Shown piece after piece: positions 1 to 8,323 of a DNA stretch of 64,000 bases. Positions within the stretch are counted from its first letter, which is position 1, and each line of letters begins with the position of its first letter. The position numbers and the translations under genes are program-made. The stretch is from contig NZ_JAMXLY010000004.1 in the NCBI RefSeq assembly GCF_024054555.1, positions 52,877-116,876 of the forward strand. Reading direction: 5' to 3'. A model generated the notes under the pieces. It was not told the DNA's origin. It saw only the letters and a program-made list of their open reading frames with translations, and ran no database searches. Source of the DNA: Segatella cerevisiae (GTDB taxonomy: Bacteria; Bacteroidota; Bacteroidia; Bacteroidales; Bacteroidaceae).

Positions 1-310
1 GCCTTCCCTCCATATTTATCATGAACACTCCATTGGAAATCCATTTATTTCTTTCAAACCTGTTCTGACCTGAGGCGGCTTTGCAGGAAATGCGGGATAT
101 ACTTCTTTTTCATATTCTGTCAAACGTGTGATGGTGTTCTCCGTCTCTCGAAAGTGAGATATGAATTTATGAAAAGAAAAATTTGGTCTTATCTTTCTTT
201 TTTTCTTTTTCCAACTTATTTGATCGGTGTATGCTTTGAGAAAGAGCAATGGCTGTTTGTGTTGATTGAAATGGTATGCCTTTAAAAAGGAAACCCGAAT
301 GTACGGGCAT

Positions 311-400
311 AAAAAAAGCGATGACCTTCACAGGTGACCGCTCCAAATCTTCAATAGGTATTAGTTTTTTTTAAGGTAAAAAGATTGTTTTCAGGATAAC
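311..400 (-). ncRNA. Candidate small terminated transcript
   Basis: On the minus strand a TATCTTTG box at 412-405 would start a transcript near 400. About 60 bases later comes an 11-base-pair stem (342-332 with 327-317, tetraloop, one C-C mismatch, one G-T wobble) followed by seven T. The stem pairs better in minus-strand RNA than in plus-strand RNA. Seen: box, hairpin and T run in the right order. Inferred: a small RNA of about 90 bases, or an attenuated leader for a gene beyond the left edge. I do not recognise an RNA family. Confidence 0.35.
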
Positions 401-404
401 GTAA

Positions 405-412
405 CAAAGATA
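405..412 (-). promoter_or_regulatory. -7 box for the candidate small RNA
   Basis: TATCTTTG on the minus strand matches the Bacteroidota -7 consensus TAnnTTTG exactly. No gene begins within 150 bases downstream of it; only the terminator hairpin at 342-311 follows. Confidence 0.45.
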
Positions 413-789
413 AGGTATTTTTGATTTATATCAAAATATTTAAACCATTATTTTCTACTAAAGCGTGAAATAACTCTCTTTTTTAACTTTTATTTAATGT
501 TTAGAGAAACCATTCCGGAAAGAAGATATCTGTAGATTGCAAAAAGGGCTTCTATTTATAAAAAGTACGTCTTGCTGGTCAGAAACACAAGCATAGTGAG
601 AAGAAATAGGTATCTCGATGTTTCAAAGGACTCCCTTCTGTCAAACCCAAAGTTTGTCAAACTTCTTTGCATTGTCAGATTATAGAACCATTATAAACCA
701 ATAATGTGCTTCCCAATGAATGAACAAACTTCCTCTGATTTTGGCTTTATCATCGTTTTATCCAAAAGATGTATGGGATCATAAAAAAC

Positions 790-823
790 AAAAGGTCTCC
801 CGAAATCAATCGGGAGACCTTTT
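790..823 (-). terminator. Intrinsic terminator of the malic enzyme gene
   Basis: A perfect 13-base-pair stem (790-802 with 811-823) with an eight-base loop and A/T runs on both flanks lies 32 bases past the malic enzyme stop codon. It would work in either direction. Confidence 0.9.
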
Positions 824-854
824 TAGAATGATAAAAAGTGAAGTATGTCCTTCG

Positions 855-3143
855 TTACTTTTTGTCTTTTATCTTTTCAACGTAAGCATCAATGACAGCT
901 ACTGCCGTAATGTTCACGACATCGCTGACGGATGCTTCAAAATCCGTGAAATGGATAGGCTTGTTCAGTCCCATTTGGATAGGCCCGATGATTTCGGTGT
1001 CAGGATCAAGTCCCTGGAGCAGTTTGTAACTGCAGTTGGCACTGCTCAGATCAGGGAATACAAGCGTATTGACAGTCTTGCCCTTTAATTTGGAGAAAGG
1101 AAATTTCTCATCCCTCAATTTGTTGTTGAGAGCGAAGTTGAGTTGCATTTCCCCGTCAATGGCGAGATCAGGATATTCTGTCTGCATCTCTTCCACAGCA
1201 TTATGTACTTTGACCGGAGAGCCGATGTCATCGGTTCCAAAGTTGGAGTAACTCAGCATTGCTATCACAGGCTTTTCATTGAAAAATTGGACCGTATGTG
1301 CACTCAGTCTGGCAATATCTGCCAAAACTTGCTCATCGGGATGACGGTTGATCAATGTATCTGCAATATAGTACTTTCCCTTCTTGGTGCTCAGGATGTG
1401 CATGGTCCCGAAAGTCTTGTAAGGTTTCCGGACACCGATCACTTCTTTTGCCACCTTGATAGTGTTGCTGTACTTCGTATACAATCCAGTGATGAAAGCA
1501 TCAGCATCGCCCTGCTCGACCATAGACATACCGAAATAGTTACGTTCGTACATCTTGTCATAAGCTTCCTCGAAAGTATAGCCTTGACGCGCACGCTTTT
1601 CAGCCAGATGCTTAGCGTAAGTAGCACGGCGTCCCTGTTCTTTGTCAGCACGCATGTCGACAATATCAATACCGGTCAGATCAAGTTTCAGGCGACTTGC
1701 CACACGTTTCAGTCTGTCAGGATTACCTAAGAGGATAGGTTGGCAGAATCCTTCCTGTTTGGCCTGAACGGCTGCCTTCATTGTGGTCGGATGTCCTCCC
1801 TCGGCGAATACGACACGTTGTGGATGCAGGCGAGCTGTGGCATGCAGCGTCTGTGTGAGTTTGGTTTCCTGGCCTACCAACTGTTTGAGTTTTTCCTTGT
1901 AGGCATCCCAGTCTGTGATCTTCTTACGAGCCACGCCACTGTCCATAGCGGCCTTGGCAACAGCTGCGCTGACCTCAGTGATCAGTCTCGGATCGATCGG
2001 TTTCGGAATGAAGTACTTAGGACCGAAAGTCAGGTCCAGAACATGGTAGACATCGTTGACAATATCAGGAACAGGTTTTTTAGCCAGTTCAGCTATGGCA
2101 TTGACGGCAGCCAGTTTCATTTCTTCATTGATTGCTCTTGCGTGAACATCCAAGGCGCCACGGAAAATATAAGGGAATCCGATGACGTTGTTGATCTGGT
2201 TCGGATAGTCACTGCGACCTGTGGAGATCAATACATCAGGGCGGGCAGCGGCAGCATCCTCATAGGAGATCTCGGGAACAGGATTGGCAAGTGCGAAGAC
2301 GATAGGTTTCGGAGCCATCGAGCGGACCATGTCCTGTGAGAGTACATTACCCTTGCTCAGTCCTACGAAGACATCAGCGCCTTTGACAGCCTCTTCCAAA
2401 GTATGGACATCGCGGCGGTCAGTAGCAAAGAGTTTCTTTTGTGGTGTCAGGTTGTCCCGATCTGAGGTGATCACACCTTTGGAATCGAGCATGACAATAT
2501 TTTCTTTCTTGGCACCTAAGGCGACATAGAGTTTGGTACAACTAATTGCGGCAGCACCGGCACCATTGACAACGATCTTGACCTGATCGATCTTCTTGCC
2601 GGCAACTTCCAAAGCATTTTTCAATCCTGCCGCAGAGATGATGGCCGTACCATGCTGGTCGTCGTGCATGACAGGAATATCCAGAGTCTTTCTCAGGCGC
2701 TCTTCAATGTAGAAACATTGAGGCGCTTTAATATCTTCCAGGTTGATACCCCCGAAAGTAGGAGCTATACGTTCAACCGTATCACAGAATTTCTCCGGAT
2801 CTTTTTCATTGATTTCAATATCGAAAACGTCAATTCCGCCGTAGATTTTGAACAACAGACCCTTGCCTTCCATTACCGGTTTGCCACTCATGGCTCCGAT
2901 ATCGCCGAGTCCTAAAACGGCAGTGCCGTTTGTGATGACAGCAACAAGGTTACCTTTATCCGTATATTTGTAGACGTCTTCAGGATTCTTTTGAATCTCG
3001 AGACACGGATAAGCAACCCCAGGAGAATAAGCTAAGCTCAAGTCGTTTTGGGTACGATAGGGTTTAGTTGGCTTTACTTCTATTTTTCCAGGACGACCTT
3101 CTGAATGATAATTCAAGGCAGCCTCTTTAGAAATTTTTACCAT
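855..3143 (-). CDS. maeB: NADP-dependent malic enzyme with phosphotransacetylase-like domain
   Basis: Oxidatively decarboxylates malate to pyruvate with reduction of NADP in the cytoplasm. The 762 residues divide into a malic enzyme part (about 1-420, with the dinucleotide-binding stretch [12 protein letters not shown] and the [12 protein letters not shown] segment) and a phosphate acetyl/butyryltransferase-like part (about 430-760). That is the usual MaeB architecture and length; in this family the C-terminal part is generally thought to bind acetyl-CoA as an effector rather than to catalyse. A longer in-frame start at 3218 exists, but homologous sequence begins at [13 protein letters not shown], so I chose 3143. 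It is divergent from the TetR gene, and a -7 box sits at 3228-3235. Confidence 0.95.
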   Translation of the reverse strand: MVKISKEAALNYHSEGRPGKIEVKPTKPYRTQNDLSLAYSPGVAYPCLEIQKNPEDVYKYTDKGNLVAVITNGTAVLGLGDIGAMSGKPVMEGKGLLFKIYGGIDVFDIEINEKDPEKFCDTVERIAPTFGGINLEDIKAPQCFYIEERLRKTLDIPVMHDDQHGTAIISAAGLKNALEVAGKKIDQVKIVVNGAGAAAISCTKLYVALGAKKENIVMLDSKGVITSDRDNLTPQKKLFATDRRDVHTLEEAVKGADVFVGLSKGNVLSQDMVRSMAPKPIVFALANPVPEISYEDAAAARPDVLISTGRSDYPNQINNVIGFPYIFRGALDVHARAINEEMKLAAVNAIAELAKKPVPDIVNDVYHVLDLTFGPKYFIPKPIDPRLITEVSAAVAKAAMDSGVARKKITDWDAYKEKLKQLVGQETKLTQTLHATARLHPQRVVFAEGGHPTTMKAAVQAKQEGFCQPILLGNPDRLKRVASRLKLDLTGIDIVDMRADKEQGRRATYAKHLAEKRARQGYTFEEAYDKMYERNYFGMSMVEQGDADAFITGLYTKYSNTIKVAKEVIGVRKPYKTFGTMHILSTKKGKYYIADTLINRHPDEQVLADIARLSAHTVQFFNEKPVIAMLSYSNFGTDDIGSPVKVHNAVEEMQTEYPDLAIDGEMQLNFALNNKLRDEKFPFSKLKGKTVNTLVFPDLSSANCSYKLLQGLDPDTEIIGPIQMGLNKPIHFTDFEASVSDVVNITAVAVIDAYVEKIKDKK

Positions 3144-3227
3144 ATTAATACGTTGGTTGATTAGTGATTTACTATATCTATTCTTTTTTACCTTAATCAC
3201 CGGTTGGGAAACCGACAATCTTTATTG

Positions 3228-3235
3228 CAAAGATA
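3228..3235 (-). promoter_or_regulatory. -7 box for the malic enzyme gene
   Basis: TATCTTTG on the minus strand, about 85 bases before the chosen start at 3143. The alternative start at 3218 would leave a leader of only a few bases, so the box does not by itself decide the start. Confidence 0.6.
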
Positions 3236-3278
3236 ATGAAAAACCTGATAATGGGTATAGGTTTTTGATTTTTTTTTG

Positions 3279-3286
3279 TATCTTTG
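3279..3286 (+). promoter_or_regulatory. -7 box for the TetR regulator gene
   Basis: TATCTTTG on the plus strand, 28 bases before the ATG at 3315. It rules out the upstream TTG at 3276, which would lie inside the promoter. It is back to back with the malic enzyme promoter, so the regulator could bind and control both. Confidence 0.7.
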
Positions 3287-3314
3287 TCACGAAAAAGTTA
3301 AACATGCTTCTAAA

Positions 3315-3950
3315 ATGATTGCGGCATCCTCTTATAGGCTTGATTTAAAGGACAAGATCCTGAAAGTGGCTATGCAGGCATTTTTCTCGAAAGGCATCCG
3401 TGCTGTAAAGATGGATGATATTGCCAGAATGATGTCCATATCCAAGCGCACTCTTTATGAGATTTTTGCTGATAAGGAGAGCCTTCTCTATGCCGGTGTC
3501 AAAGAGAAGGAGGATGAGTTCTCTGATCATATGACCCAATTCTCCGAATCCGAAGAACATAGTGTCATAGATATCCTCGTGGAATTTACGCATTGCCTTT
3601 TGGAATATTCGGGGAATATCAATCCGATATTCTATGACGATCTCCACAAATATGAGAAGGTCTTGCTGTATACCAAGGAGAAGCATCAGAAGAGTCAGTC
3701 AGAAGCTTATGGCTTTTTCCAAAAAGGTATTAAGGAAGGCTATTTCAGGTCAGATATCGATTATAATCTTTTGATTCAGATATCTAATATTACCGGTCAG
3801 AAAATCGGCGAAGAACAGCTTTTTGAAAGATTCGGTATGAAGGAAATCCTCCGCAGTTGCGTGTTTGTCTTCATACGTGGTGTCTGTACACCTTTGGGAC
3901 AGTCCGTCTTGGAAAAAGCTTTGGGAAATGAAGTATTTATTAGCCATTGA
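3315..3950 (+). CDS. TetR/AcrR-family transcriptional regulator
   Basis: A 211-residue DNA-binding repressor-type protein. The N-terminal helix-turn-helix is clear (residues about 12-60: ILKVAMQAFFSKGIRAVKMDD, then IARMMSISKRTLYEIFADKE), and the rest looks like an all-helical ligand or dimerisation domain of unknown specificity. Start at ATG 3315 because the -7 box at 3279-3286 excludes the earlier TTG. The last 23 bases overlap the start of the glycerate kinase gene, which suggests co-transcription and translational coupling. Its position between malic enzyme and glycerate kinase hints at control of C3/C4 acid metabolism, but no target can be read from the sequence. Confidence 0.9.
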   Translation: MIAASSYRLDLKDKILKVAMQAFFSKGIRAVKMDDIARMMSISKRTLYEIFADKESLLYAGVKEKEDEFSDHMTQFSESEEHSVIDILVEFTHCLLEYSGNINPIFYDDLHKYEKVLLYTKEKHQKSQSEAYGFFQKGIKEGYFRSDIDYNLLIQISNITGQKIGEEQLFERFGMKEILRSCVFVFIRGVCTPLGQSVLEKALGNEVFISH

Positions 3951-5001
3951 TTCTTTTAAAGGTTGCCTGACTTCCGCTGAGGCTGAAGAGGCTGCAGCTG
4001 AAGGCATCAAACGGGTGAACTCTGAAGCAGACATCAAGTGTATCCCCGTCAGTGATGGTGGAGAAGGGATGCTCGATGCTTTCCTTTCGGCATTAGGAGG
4101 CACGAAGGTGAGGATCCGGGTGTTCAATGCCATGTTGCAGAGAATAGAGGTGGAATATGGGCGGATAGGAAATACCGCCATTATTGAGACTGCCCGTATC
4201 ATCGGACTGTCATCCATTCCTCCGGATTTGCGCAATCCTCTTCTTGCGACCAGTTATGGTGTGGGCCAGGTCTTGGCTCATGCGATAGACAAAGGCTGCG
4301 ATACTTTTATCATCGGTCTGGGTGGAAGTGTGACGAGCGATTGCGGTATAGGAATGCTCAAAGCTCTGGTGGATCATTTTGCATCGGGGAAAGGCTTTGA
4401 TGCCGTTCCTCTGAAGAACTTGAAGTTCACTCTCGCCTGCGATGTCGACAATCCGCTATATGGAGACCAAGGGGCAGCCATTGTTTTCAGTCCTCAAAAG
4501 GGAGCTACTGATAAAATGATCCCGTTACTGGAAAGACGCGCAAAGACCTTTGCGGCATTGTCGGCACGCCATTATGGGCATGATGATTCTTCCCGTCCCG
4601 GAGCAGGAGCTGCAGGGGGATTGGGATATGCCTTTATGCAGTATCTTGGAGCAGAGAAAAAGAATGGCATTGACTTATTGCTCCATCTCCTCCATTTCGA
4701 CAGTCTTTTGGCAGACAGGGATGTCGTCGTTACTGGTGAGGGAAAGTCAGATAACCAGACCTTGATGGGGAAGTTACCTGTAGGGGTTCTCAATCAGGCC
4801 CGGAAACAGAAGATTCCCGTCATTTTGATTGCCGGACAAATAAAGGATGAAGCAGATCTACAACTTGCCGGTTTTTCCCGCATCGTATGTATAAATCCTC
4901 CCGGTCTTAGATTGGAAGAAGCAGTACAACCGGAAACGGCAAGAAAAAATATTACTGAAACTCTTTCTCGGATTTGCAAAGACGGGCTGGGCATCAAGTG
5001 A
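3928..5001 (+). CDS. Glycerate 2-kinase (GlxK/GarK family)
   Basis: Phosphorylates D-glycerate with ATP to 2-phosphoglycerate, feeding glycolysis. The 357 residues fit the family: MKYLLAIDSFKGCLTSAEA at the N terminus, PVSDGGEGMLDAF around residue 45, the GLGGSVTSDCGIGML motif around 130 and DVVVTGEGKSDNQTL near 270. ATG 3928 is chosen because homology starts there; the frame runs 63 bases further upstream but only inside the TetR gene. It overlaps the TetR stop by 23 bases in another frame. A 12-base-pair hairpin follows at 5075-5108. Confidence 0.93.
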   Translation: MKYLLAIDSFKGCLTSAEAEEAAAEGIKRVNSEADIKCIPVSDGGEGMLDAFLSALGGTKVRIRVFNAMLQRIEVEYGRIGNTAIIETARIIGLSSIPPDLRNPLLATSYGVGQVLAHAIDKGCDTFIIGLGGSVTSDCGIGMLKALVDHFASGKGFDAVPLKNLKFTLACDVDNPLYGDQGAAIVFSPQKGATDKMIPLLERRAKTFAALSARHYGHDDSSRPGAGAAGGLGYAFMQYLGAEKKNGIDLLLHLLHFDSLLADRDVVVTGEGKSDNQTLMGKLPVGVLNQARKQKIPVILIAGQIKDEADLQLAGFSRIVCINPPGLRLEEAVQPETARKNITETLSRICKDGLGIK

Positions 5002-5074
5002 TACCCTTATTGTATCGGTATCTTTTCTCGTTAGTTATATCAGTCCGTGTTGGTTTACTCGTATCTTCTAGATC

Positions 5075-5108
5075 ACTTTATCAAACCTATTTTTCTGTTT
5101 GATAAAGT
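5075..5108 (+). terminator. Hairpin after glycerate kinase
   Basis: A perfect 12-base-pair stem (5075-5086 with 5097-5108) with a ten-base T-rich loop. No T run follows, so it may act as an mRNA 3' stabiliser or a weak terminator between convergent genes. Confidence 0.6.
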
Positions 5109-5147
5109 TGATTTAAGTTCTTTTATTTCCTTCGTGAGACGACCAAT

Positions 5148-5211
5148 GCTATTTTCCCCTAGATAAAGGCTATTCTCCTCTTGGTTAAAGGCGGAGTGAG
5201 CCGGAGCTATT
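5148..5211. repeat. Degenerate 21-22 base repeats between convergent genes
   Basis: Units beginning GCTATT occur at 5148 and 5169, a GC-only partial match at 5191, and GCTATT again at 5206. The first two units agree over most of their 21-22 bases. The second resembles a unit near 40921 (about 16 of 22 bases by eye). Confidence 0.45.
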
Positions 5212-6187
5212 CCTTGAACAACCACCCAAGGAATCGGTTCAATAAAGGAAAGTAAAAATGGAACCAGCGGTAACGGGCTACAGGTTTTCCCCCAAATCTG
5301 AGGATGAAGTCCCGGAATGGATTCTTCTTGAAAGGCAGGCCGACATCCATAAAATAAACGTGGGCATAGTGGTGTTCATAGGCATACTGAATGGCATACC
5401 ATATCGTCATCGTGTTCGGATGGAGGGTGGGGTATGATTTCCGCTTGGAAGCTAAATACCATAGATAAGCATTCCCCTGAGAATACACGCAAACGCTGCC
5501 ACCGATGAGTTTGCCATGATAGAGCGTCACCAGAATTTGAGCCTTGTCATTGCGGCTGAGTTCTGAGAATTGTTTCTCCGGTGGAATCAGTCTCCTGAAC
5601 TTTATTCTATAGAAACCCTTGAGGAGTTTATAAAATTTGTGGACTTCTTCAGGAGAATAGGCTGCACGGGTTTCAACCCCTTGGGCATAAGCCTTCTCGA
5701 TACGAAGGTGGATTTTTCTCGTAAGTCGCTCTTGAGGATCCTTGCTATGCAGCGAGTTGTGTATTTCCTGCCAGTGGATAGGGAAATAGTGGCATAAGCG
5801 GAACATGCGGTATCCGAACATCTTCGGGTGTATTTCCGAGACCTCAACGTAGAAACACAGGTGGCGCTTGAATTTTTGAGTGATGGCTTCAAGCATCATC
5901 CTGAACAGTTCTTCTGGGTGCTGGATAGAACTGTCGTATTCTCCTTGACCGTAAATGCGGCCGTTGGCATATAAAAAAGGTGGTATCAATGTCCCCCGCC
6001 TGCGGATCGTCGCCAGCAAATGGGCTATGCACTGACCTTGGGCGTTTTCAGCAACAACCATATAAGGGGTAGTGCCTGGTGTTTGTTCTGTGATACGGAA
6101 CAATTCCGGACTGTGAAAGAAGTTATCTGCTTTCATTTCCGGCAGATCACGACCCTTCTGAATAATTCTGATATGGATTCCTTCCAT
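5207..6187 (-). CDS. FemAB/GNAT-like acyltransferase, specificity unknown
   Basis: A 326-residue cytoplasmic protein that resembles the FemAB-type, double-GNAT peptidoglycan-bridge or lipid-tailoring transferases. Visible features are the middle segment SPEEVHKFYKLLKGFYRIKF, the strand-loop GKLIGGSVCVYSQGNAYLWYLAS (about 225-250) and the end stretch FYFPLLNRFLGWLF. The substrate cannot be deduced; Bacteroidota relatives are annotated as GNAT or lipid II:glycine-type proteins. It stands alone, convergent with glycerate kinase, with a -7 box at 6205-6212 and a leader of roughly 12 bases. I am sure of the fold class only. Confidence 0.7.
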   Translation of the reverse strand: MEGIHIRIIQKGRDLPEMKADNFFHSPELFRITEQTPGTTPYMVVAENAQGQCIAHLLATIRRRGTLIPPFLYANGRIYGQGEYDSSIQHPEELFRMMLEAITQKFKRHLCFYVEVSEIHPKMFGYRMFRLCHYFPIHWQEIHNSLHSKDPQERLTRKIHLRIEKAYAQGVETRAAYSPEEVHKFYKLLKGFYRIKFRRLIPPEKQFSELSRNDKAQILVTLYHGKLIGGSVCVYSQGNAYLWYLASKRKSYPTLHPNTMTIWYAIQYAYEHHYAHVYFMDVGLPFKKNPFRDFILRFGGKPVARYRWFHFYFPLLNRFLGWLFKE

Positions 6188-6204
6188 TTGTGTACCTCTT
6201 GTTG

Positions 6205-6212
6205 CAAAGATA
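6205..6212 (-). promoter_or_regulatory. -7 box for the FemAB-like gene
   Basis: TATCTTTG on the minus strand, 17 bases before the ATG at 6187. Confidence 0.65.
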
Positions 6213-6257
6213 TAAAAAAAAAGAGAATTAGAATAAGATTACCTTAAAAATATAAGA

Positions 6258-6296
6258 CAAATGAATGTCAGTCTGATGACAATCGATATTCGTTTG
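6258..6296. other. Bulged hairpin in a divergent promoter region
   Basis: A nine-pair outer stem (6258-6266 with 6288-6296, one G-T pair) encloses a four-pair inner stem (6267-6270 with 6277-6280). It lies about 75-110 bases upstream of the DUF2520 promoter and is outside its predicted transcript, so it could be an operator-like dyad. No function assigned. Confidence 0.35.
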
Positions 6297-6369
6297 GAAT
6301 GACCTCTACATATTAGCTAAAATTTGATAAAAAAGTGTTTTCAACTCAATTTCTTTAGAGCTAAATGAG

Positions 6370-6377
6370 TATCTTTG
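6370..6377 (+). promoter_or_regulatory. -7 box almost touching the DUF2520 start
   Basis: TATCTTTG ends only six bases before the ATG at 6384. Transcription normally begins five to seven bases after this box, so the mRNA would have a leader of about zero to three bases. The TTG at 6375 lies inside the box and cannot be the start. Confidence 0.65.
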
Positions 6378-6383
6378 CAGTAT

Positions 6384-7166
6384 ATGAAGATTATATTTAT
6401 AGGTGCGGGAAATCTCGCTACTCAATTAGCCAAGGCCTTGCTGAATGCAGGTCATGATATCGTACAGGTCTATAGTCGTACAATGGAGTCAGCCTCAGAA
6501 CTGGCTACCAGAGCCGGGGGAGCACCGACGACTGATCTCGGGGCAGTAAGAACAGATGCCGATCTTTATATTGTCGCAGTCAAGGACAGTGTGTTGGCGG
6601 AGATTATACCCCAGTTGTGTAAAGGACGGGAAAAGAAGGTCTTTGCCCATACGGCAGGTTCCATGCCAATGAATGTATTCAAGGGCATGGCTTTGCATTA
6701 TGGCGTGTTTTACCCGATGCAGACGTTCTCGAAAAACAGGGATGTCGACTTTTCCGAAATCCCTATTTTTATAGAAGGTAACGATGAATTGACCATCCAT
6801 ACCTTGCACATCTTAGGGAAGACCATCTCGACAAGGGTGAACGAACTCTCTTCAGAGGATCGGAAATACCTGCATCTGGCTGCCGTCTTTGCCTGCAATT
6901 TTGCCAATCACTGTTATACCTTGGCTTCGGGCCTGTTGTCTGCCCATCATATTCCGTTTGAAGTGATGTTGCCGTTGATTGACGAGACAGCTCACAAAGT
7001 CCATCATCTCACACCTTTGGAGGCCCAGACAGGTCCGGCAGTCCGCTTCGATGAGAATGTCATCCGTTCTCAAGCTGCATTGTTGAAGGACAATCCTCTC
7101 GTAAAAGACATCTATGAGAGAATGTCCATGAGCATCCATCTCGCCGACAAGAAAAACAAACGCTGA
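6384..7166 (+). CDS. Rossmann-fold protein, DUF2520 family
   Basis: A 260-residue predicted NAD(P)-binding protein of unknown substrate. It opens with [19 protein letters not shown], a GxGxxA/Q nucleotide-binding loop, like the ketopantoate reductase and pyrroline-5-carboxylate reductase families, and ends in the helical DUF2520 domain (about 130-250). The loop needs to begin near residue 6, so ATG 6384 is the only sensible start although the -7 box ends at 6377. Its stop overlaps the kdsC start by one base. The DUF2520-kdsC-maf order is common in Bacteroidales, from memory, so one operon is likely. Confidence 0.85.
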   Translation: MKIIFIGAGNLATQLAKALLNAGHDIVQVYSRTMESASELATRAGGAPTTDLGAVRTDADLYIVAVKDSVLAEIIPQLCKGREKKVFAHTAGSMPMNVFKGMALHYGVFYPMQTFSKNRDVDFSEIPIFIEGNDELTIHTLHILGKTISTRVNELSSEDRKYLHLAAVFACNFANHCYTLASGLLSAHHIPFEVMLPLIDETAHKVHHLTPLEAQTGPAVRFDENVIRSQAALLKDNPLVKDIYERMSMSIHLADKKNKR

Positions 7167-7684
7167 TGATAGATTACGATTTGAAGAAAATAAAGTTGGT
7201 GATCTTTGATGTTGACGGTGTGCTGTCGAAGCAGACCATTGTCCTGTCAAGCGAAGGGGAACCTTTGAGGACTGTGAACATCAAGGATGGCTATGCTATT
7301 CAGTTGGCTGTCAAGATGGGTTTGCAGGAGGCGATATTGACAGGAGGCCATACAAAGGCTGTCCGCATCCGTTATGAGAACCTCGGTGTTCAGGATGTGG
7401 TGATGGACGCTGCCGTAAAACTGAAATATTATGATGCTCTATTGGAAAAATATCATCTCAAGGATGAAGAAGTCCTCTATATGGGCGACGATATTCCCGA
7501 CTACGAAGTGATGCAGCGCTGCGGTTGTGCCTGTTGCCCCCGCGATGCAGCCGCAGAGATCAAAGCCGTGTCCTGCTATATCTGTTCTCGCGATGGCGGT
7601 GACGGTTGTGGCAGAGAGGTCCTCGAACAGGTGCTGAGGGCCCAGGGCAAATGGCTTTCAGACAAAAAGGCATTTGGTTGGTAA
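7166..7684 (+). CDS. kdsC: Kdo-8-phosphate phosphatase (HAD superfamily)
   Basis: Removes phosphate from 3-deoxy-D-manno-octulosonate 8-phosphate to give Kdo for the lipopolysaccharide core. The 172 residues match the cap-less KdsC type: [12 protein letters not shown] (HAD motif I, about 13-24), [11 protein letters not shown] (motif II, about 57-67), and [11 protein letters not shown] (motif IV, about 108-118). Its start overlaps the DUF2520 stop by one base and maf follows 28 bases later. KdsB, the next step of the pathway, is encoded at 15210, in a separate transcription unit. Confidence 0.92.
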   Translation: MIDYDLKKIKLVIFDVDGVLSKQTIVLSSEGEPLRTVNIKDGYAIQLAVKMGLQEAILTGGHTKAVRIRYENLGVQDVVMDAAVKLKYYDALLEKYHLKDEEVLYMGDDIPDYEVMQRCGCACCPRDAAAEIKAVSCYICSRDGGDGCGREVLEQVLRAQGKWLSDKKAFGW

Positions 7685-7712
7685 TACGCCTACAATAAAT
7701 CTTATCGAATAC

Positions 7713-8297
7713 ATGCAATCTTTTAAATATCATCTTGTTTTAGCCAGTGGCTCTCCTCGGAGAAAAGAACTCCTCGCAGGTCTGGATATCCCTTTTGAAG
7801 TTAGGGTGATTCCAAATGTTCAGGAGAACTATCCCAGTCAGTTGCCTGCCGTCGAAGTACCTGAATATATCGCTGTAGAAAAAGCCGAGGCCTATCGGAA
7901 CGCAATCGGCGACAAGGAACTGGTGCTCACTGCTGATACAGTAGTCGTGTGTGAAGGACAGGTCCTGGGAAAACCCAAGAGTGCAGAACAGGCTGCCGAT
8001 ATGCTGAGGCTATTGAGTGGTAAAACGCACTTGGTCGTAACGGGAGTTTGCCTGACAACGAAAAACAGACAGCGGCATTATTCTGTGAAAACAGAGGTGA
8101 CTTTCAAATCTTTGACCGAAGAGGAAATCTCTTATTACATCACCCATTACCATCCTTTCGATAAAGCAGGAGCCTATGGTATTCAGGAATGGATCGGCTA
8201 TATCGGTTGTACCGGATTGAAAGGGAGTTATTATAATGTGATGGGATTGCCGGTGCAGAGTATTTATAAAGAACTCCAGAATTTTCAGAAGGAATAA
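7713..8297 (+). CDS. maf: Maf-like nucleoside triphosphate pyrophosphatase
   Basis: Hydrolyses non-canonical or specific nucleoside triphosphates to monophosphates; the family was first linked to septum formation. The 194 residues include the hallmark LVLASGSPRRKELLAGL near the N terminus, the TADTVV motif around residue 70, GKPKSAEQA, and DKAGAYGIQ near 150. I start at ATG 7713, where homology begins, rather than at the TTG 7674 inside kdsC. It is the last gene of the DUF2520-kdsC-maf operon and converges on the next gene. Confidence 0.93.
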   Translation: MQSFKYHLVLASGSPRRKELLAGLDIPFEVRVIPNVQENYPSQLPAVEVPEYIAVEKAEAYRNAIGDKELVLTADTVVVCEGQVLGKPKSAEQAADMLRLLSGKTHLVVTGVCLTTKNRQRHYSVKTEVTFKSLTEEEISYYITHYHPFDKAGAYGIQEWIGYIGCTGLKGSYYNVMGLPVQSIYKELQNFQKE

Positions 8298-8323
8298 TTC
8301 CACTGTTCTTCTGAAAGTGTCTG

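Larger units (their letters stand above)
1..854. other. Gene-poor left edge, mostly non-coding
   Basis: No reading frame here has a convincing start or a recognisable product. The stretch holds a minus-strand -7 box (405-412), a minus-strand terminator hairpin (311-342) and the malic enzyme terminator (790-823). The segment 600-680 carries three copies of a TGTCA core (639, 655, 673) at 16-18 base spacing. The rest is AT-rich and I see no other structure in it. Confidence 0.6.

Noticed and set aside
19..249. Minus-strand frame of 76 codons at the left edge
   Set aside because: It starts with TTG, has no recognisable family or clear start signal, and its composition looks unselected. I treat the region as non-coding.
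720..1088. Plus-strand frame of 122 codons over the malic enzyme end
   Set aside because: It runs across the malic enzyme terminator and lies antisense to that gene; no motif or promoter supports it.
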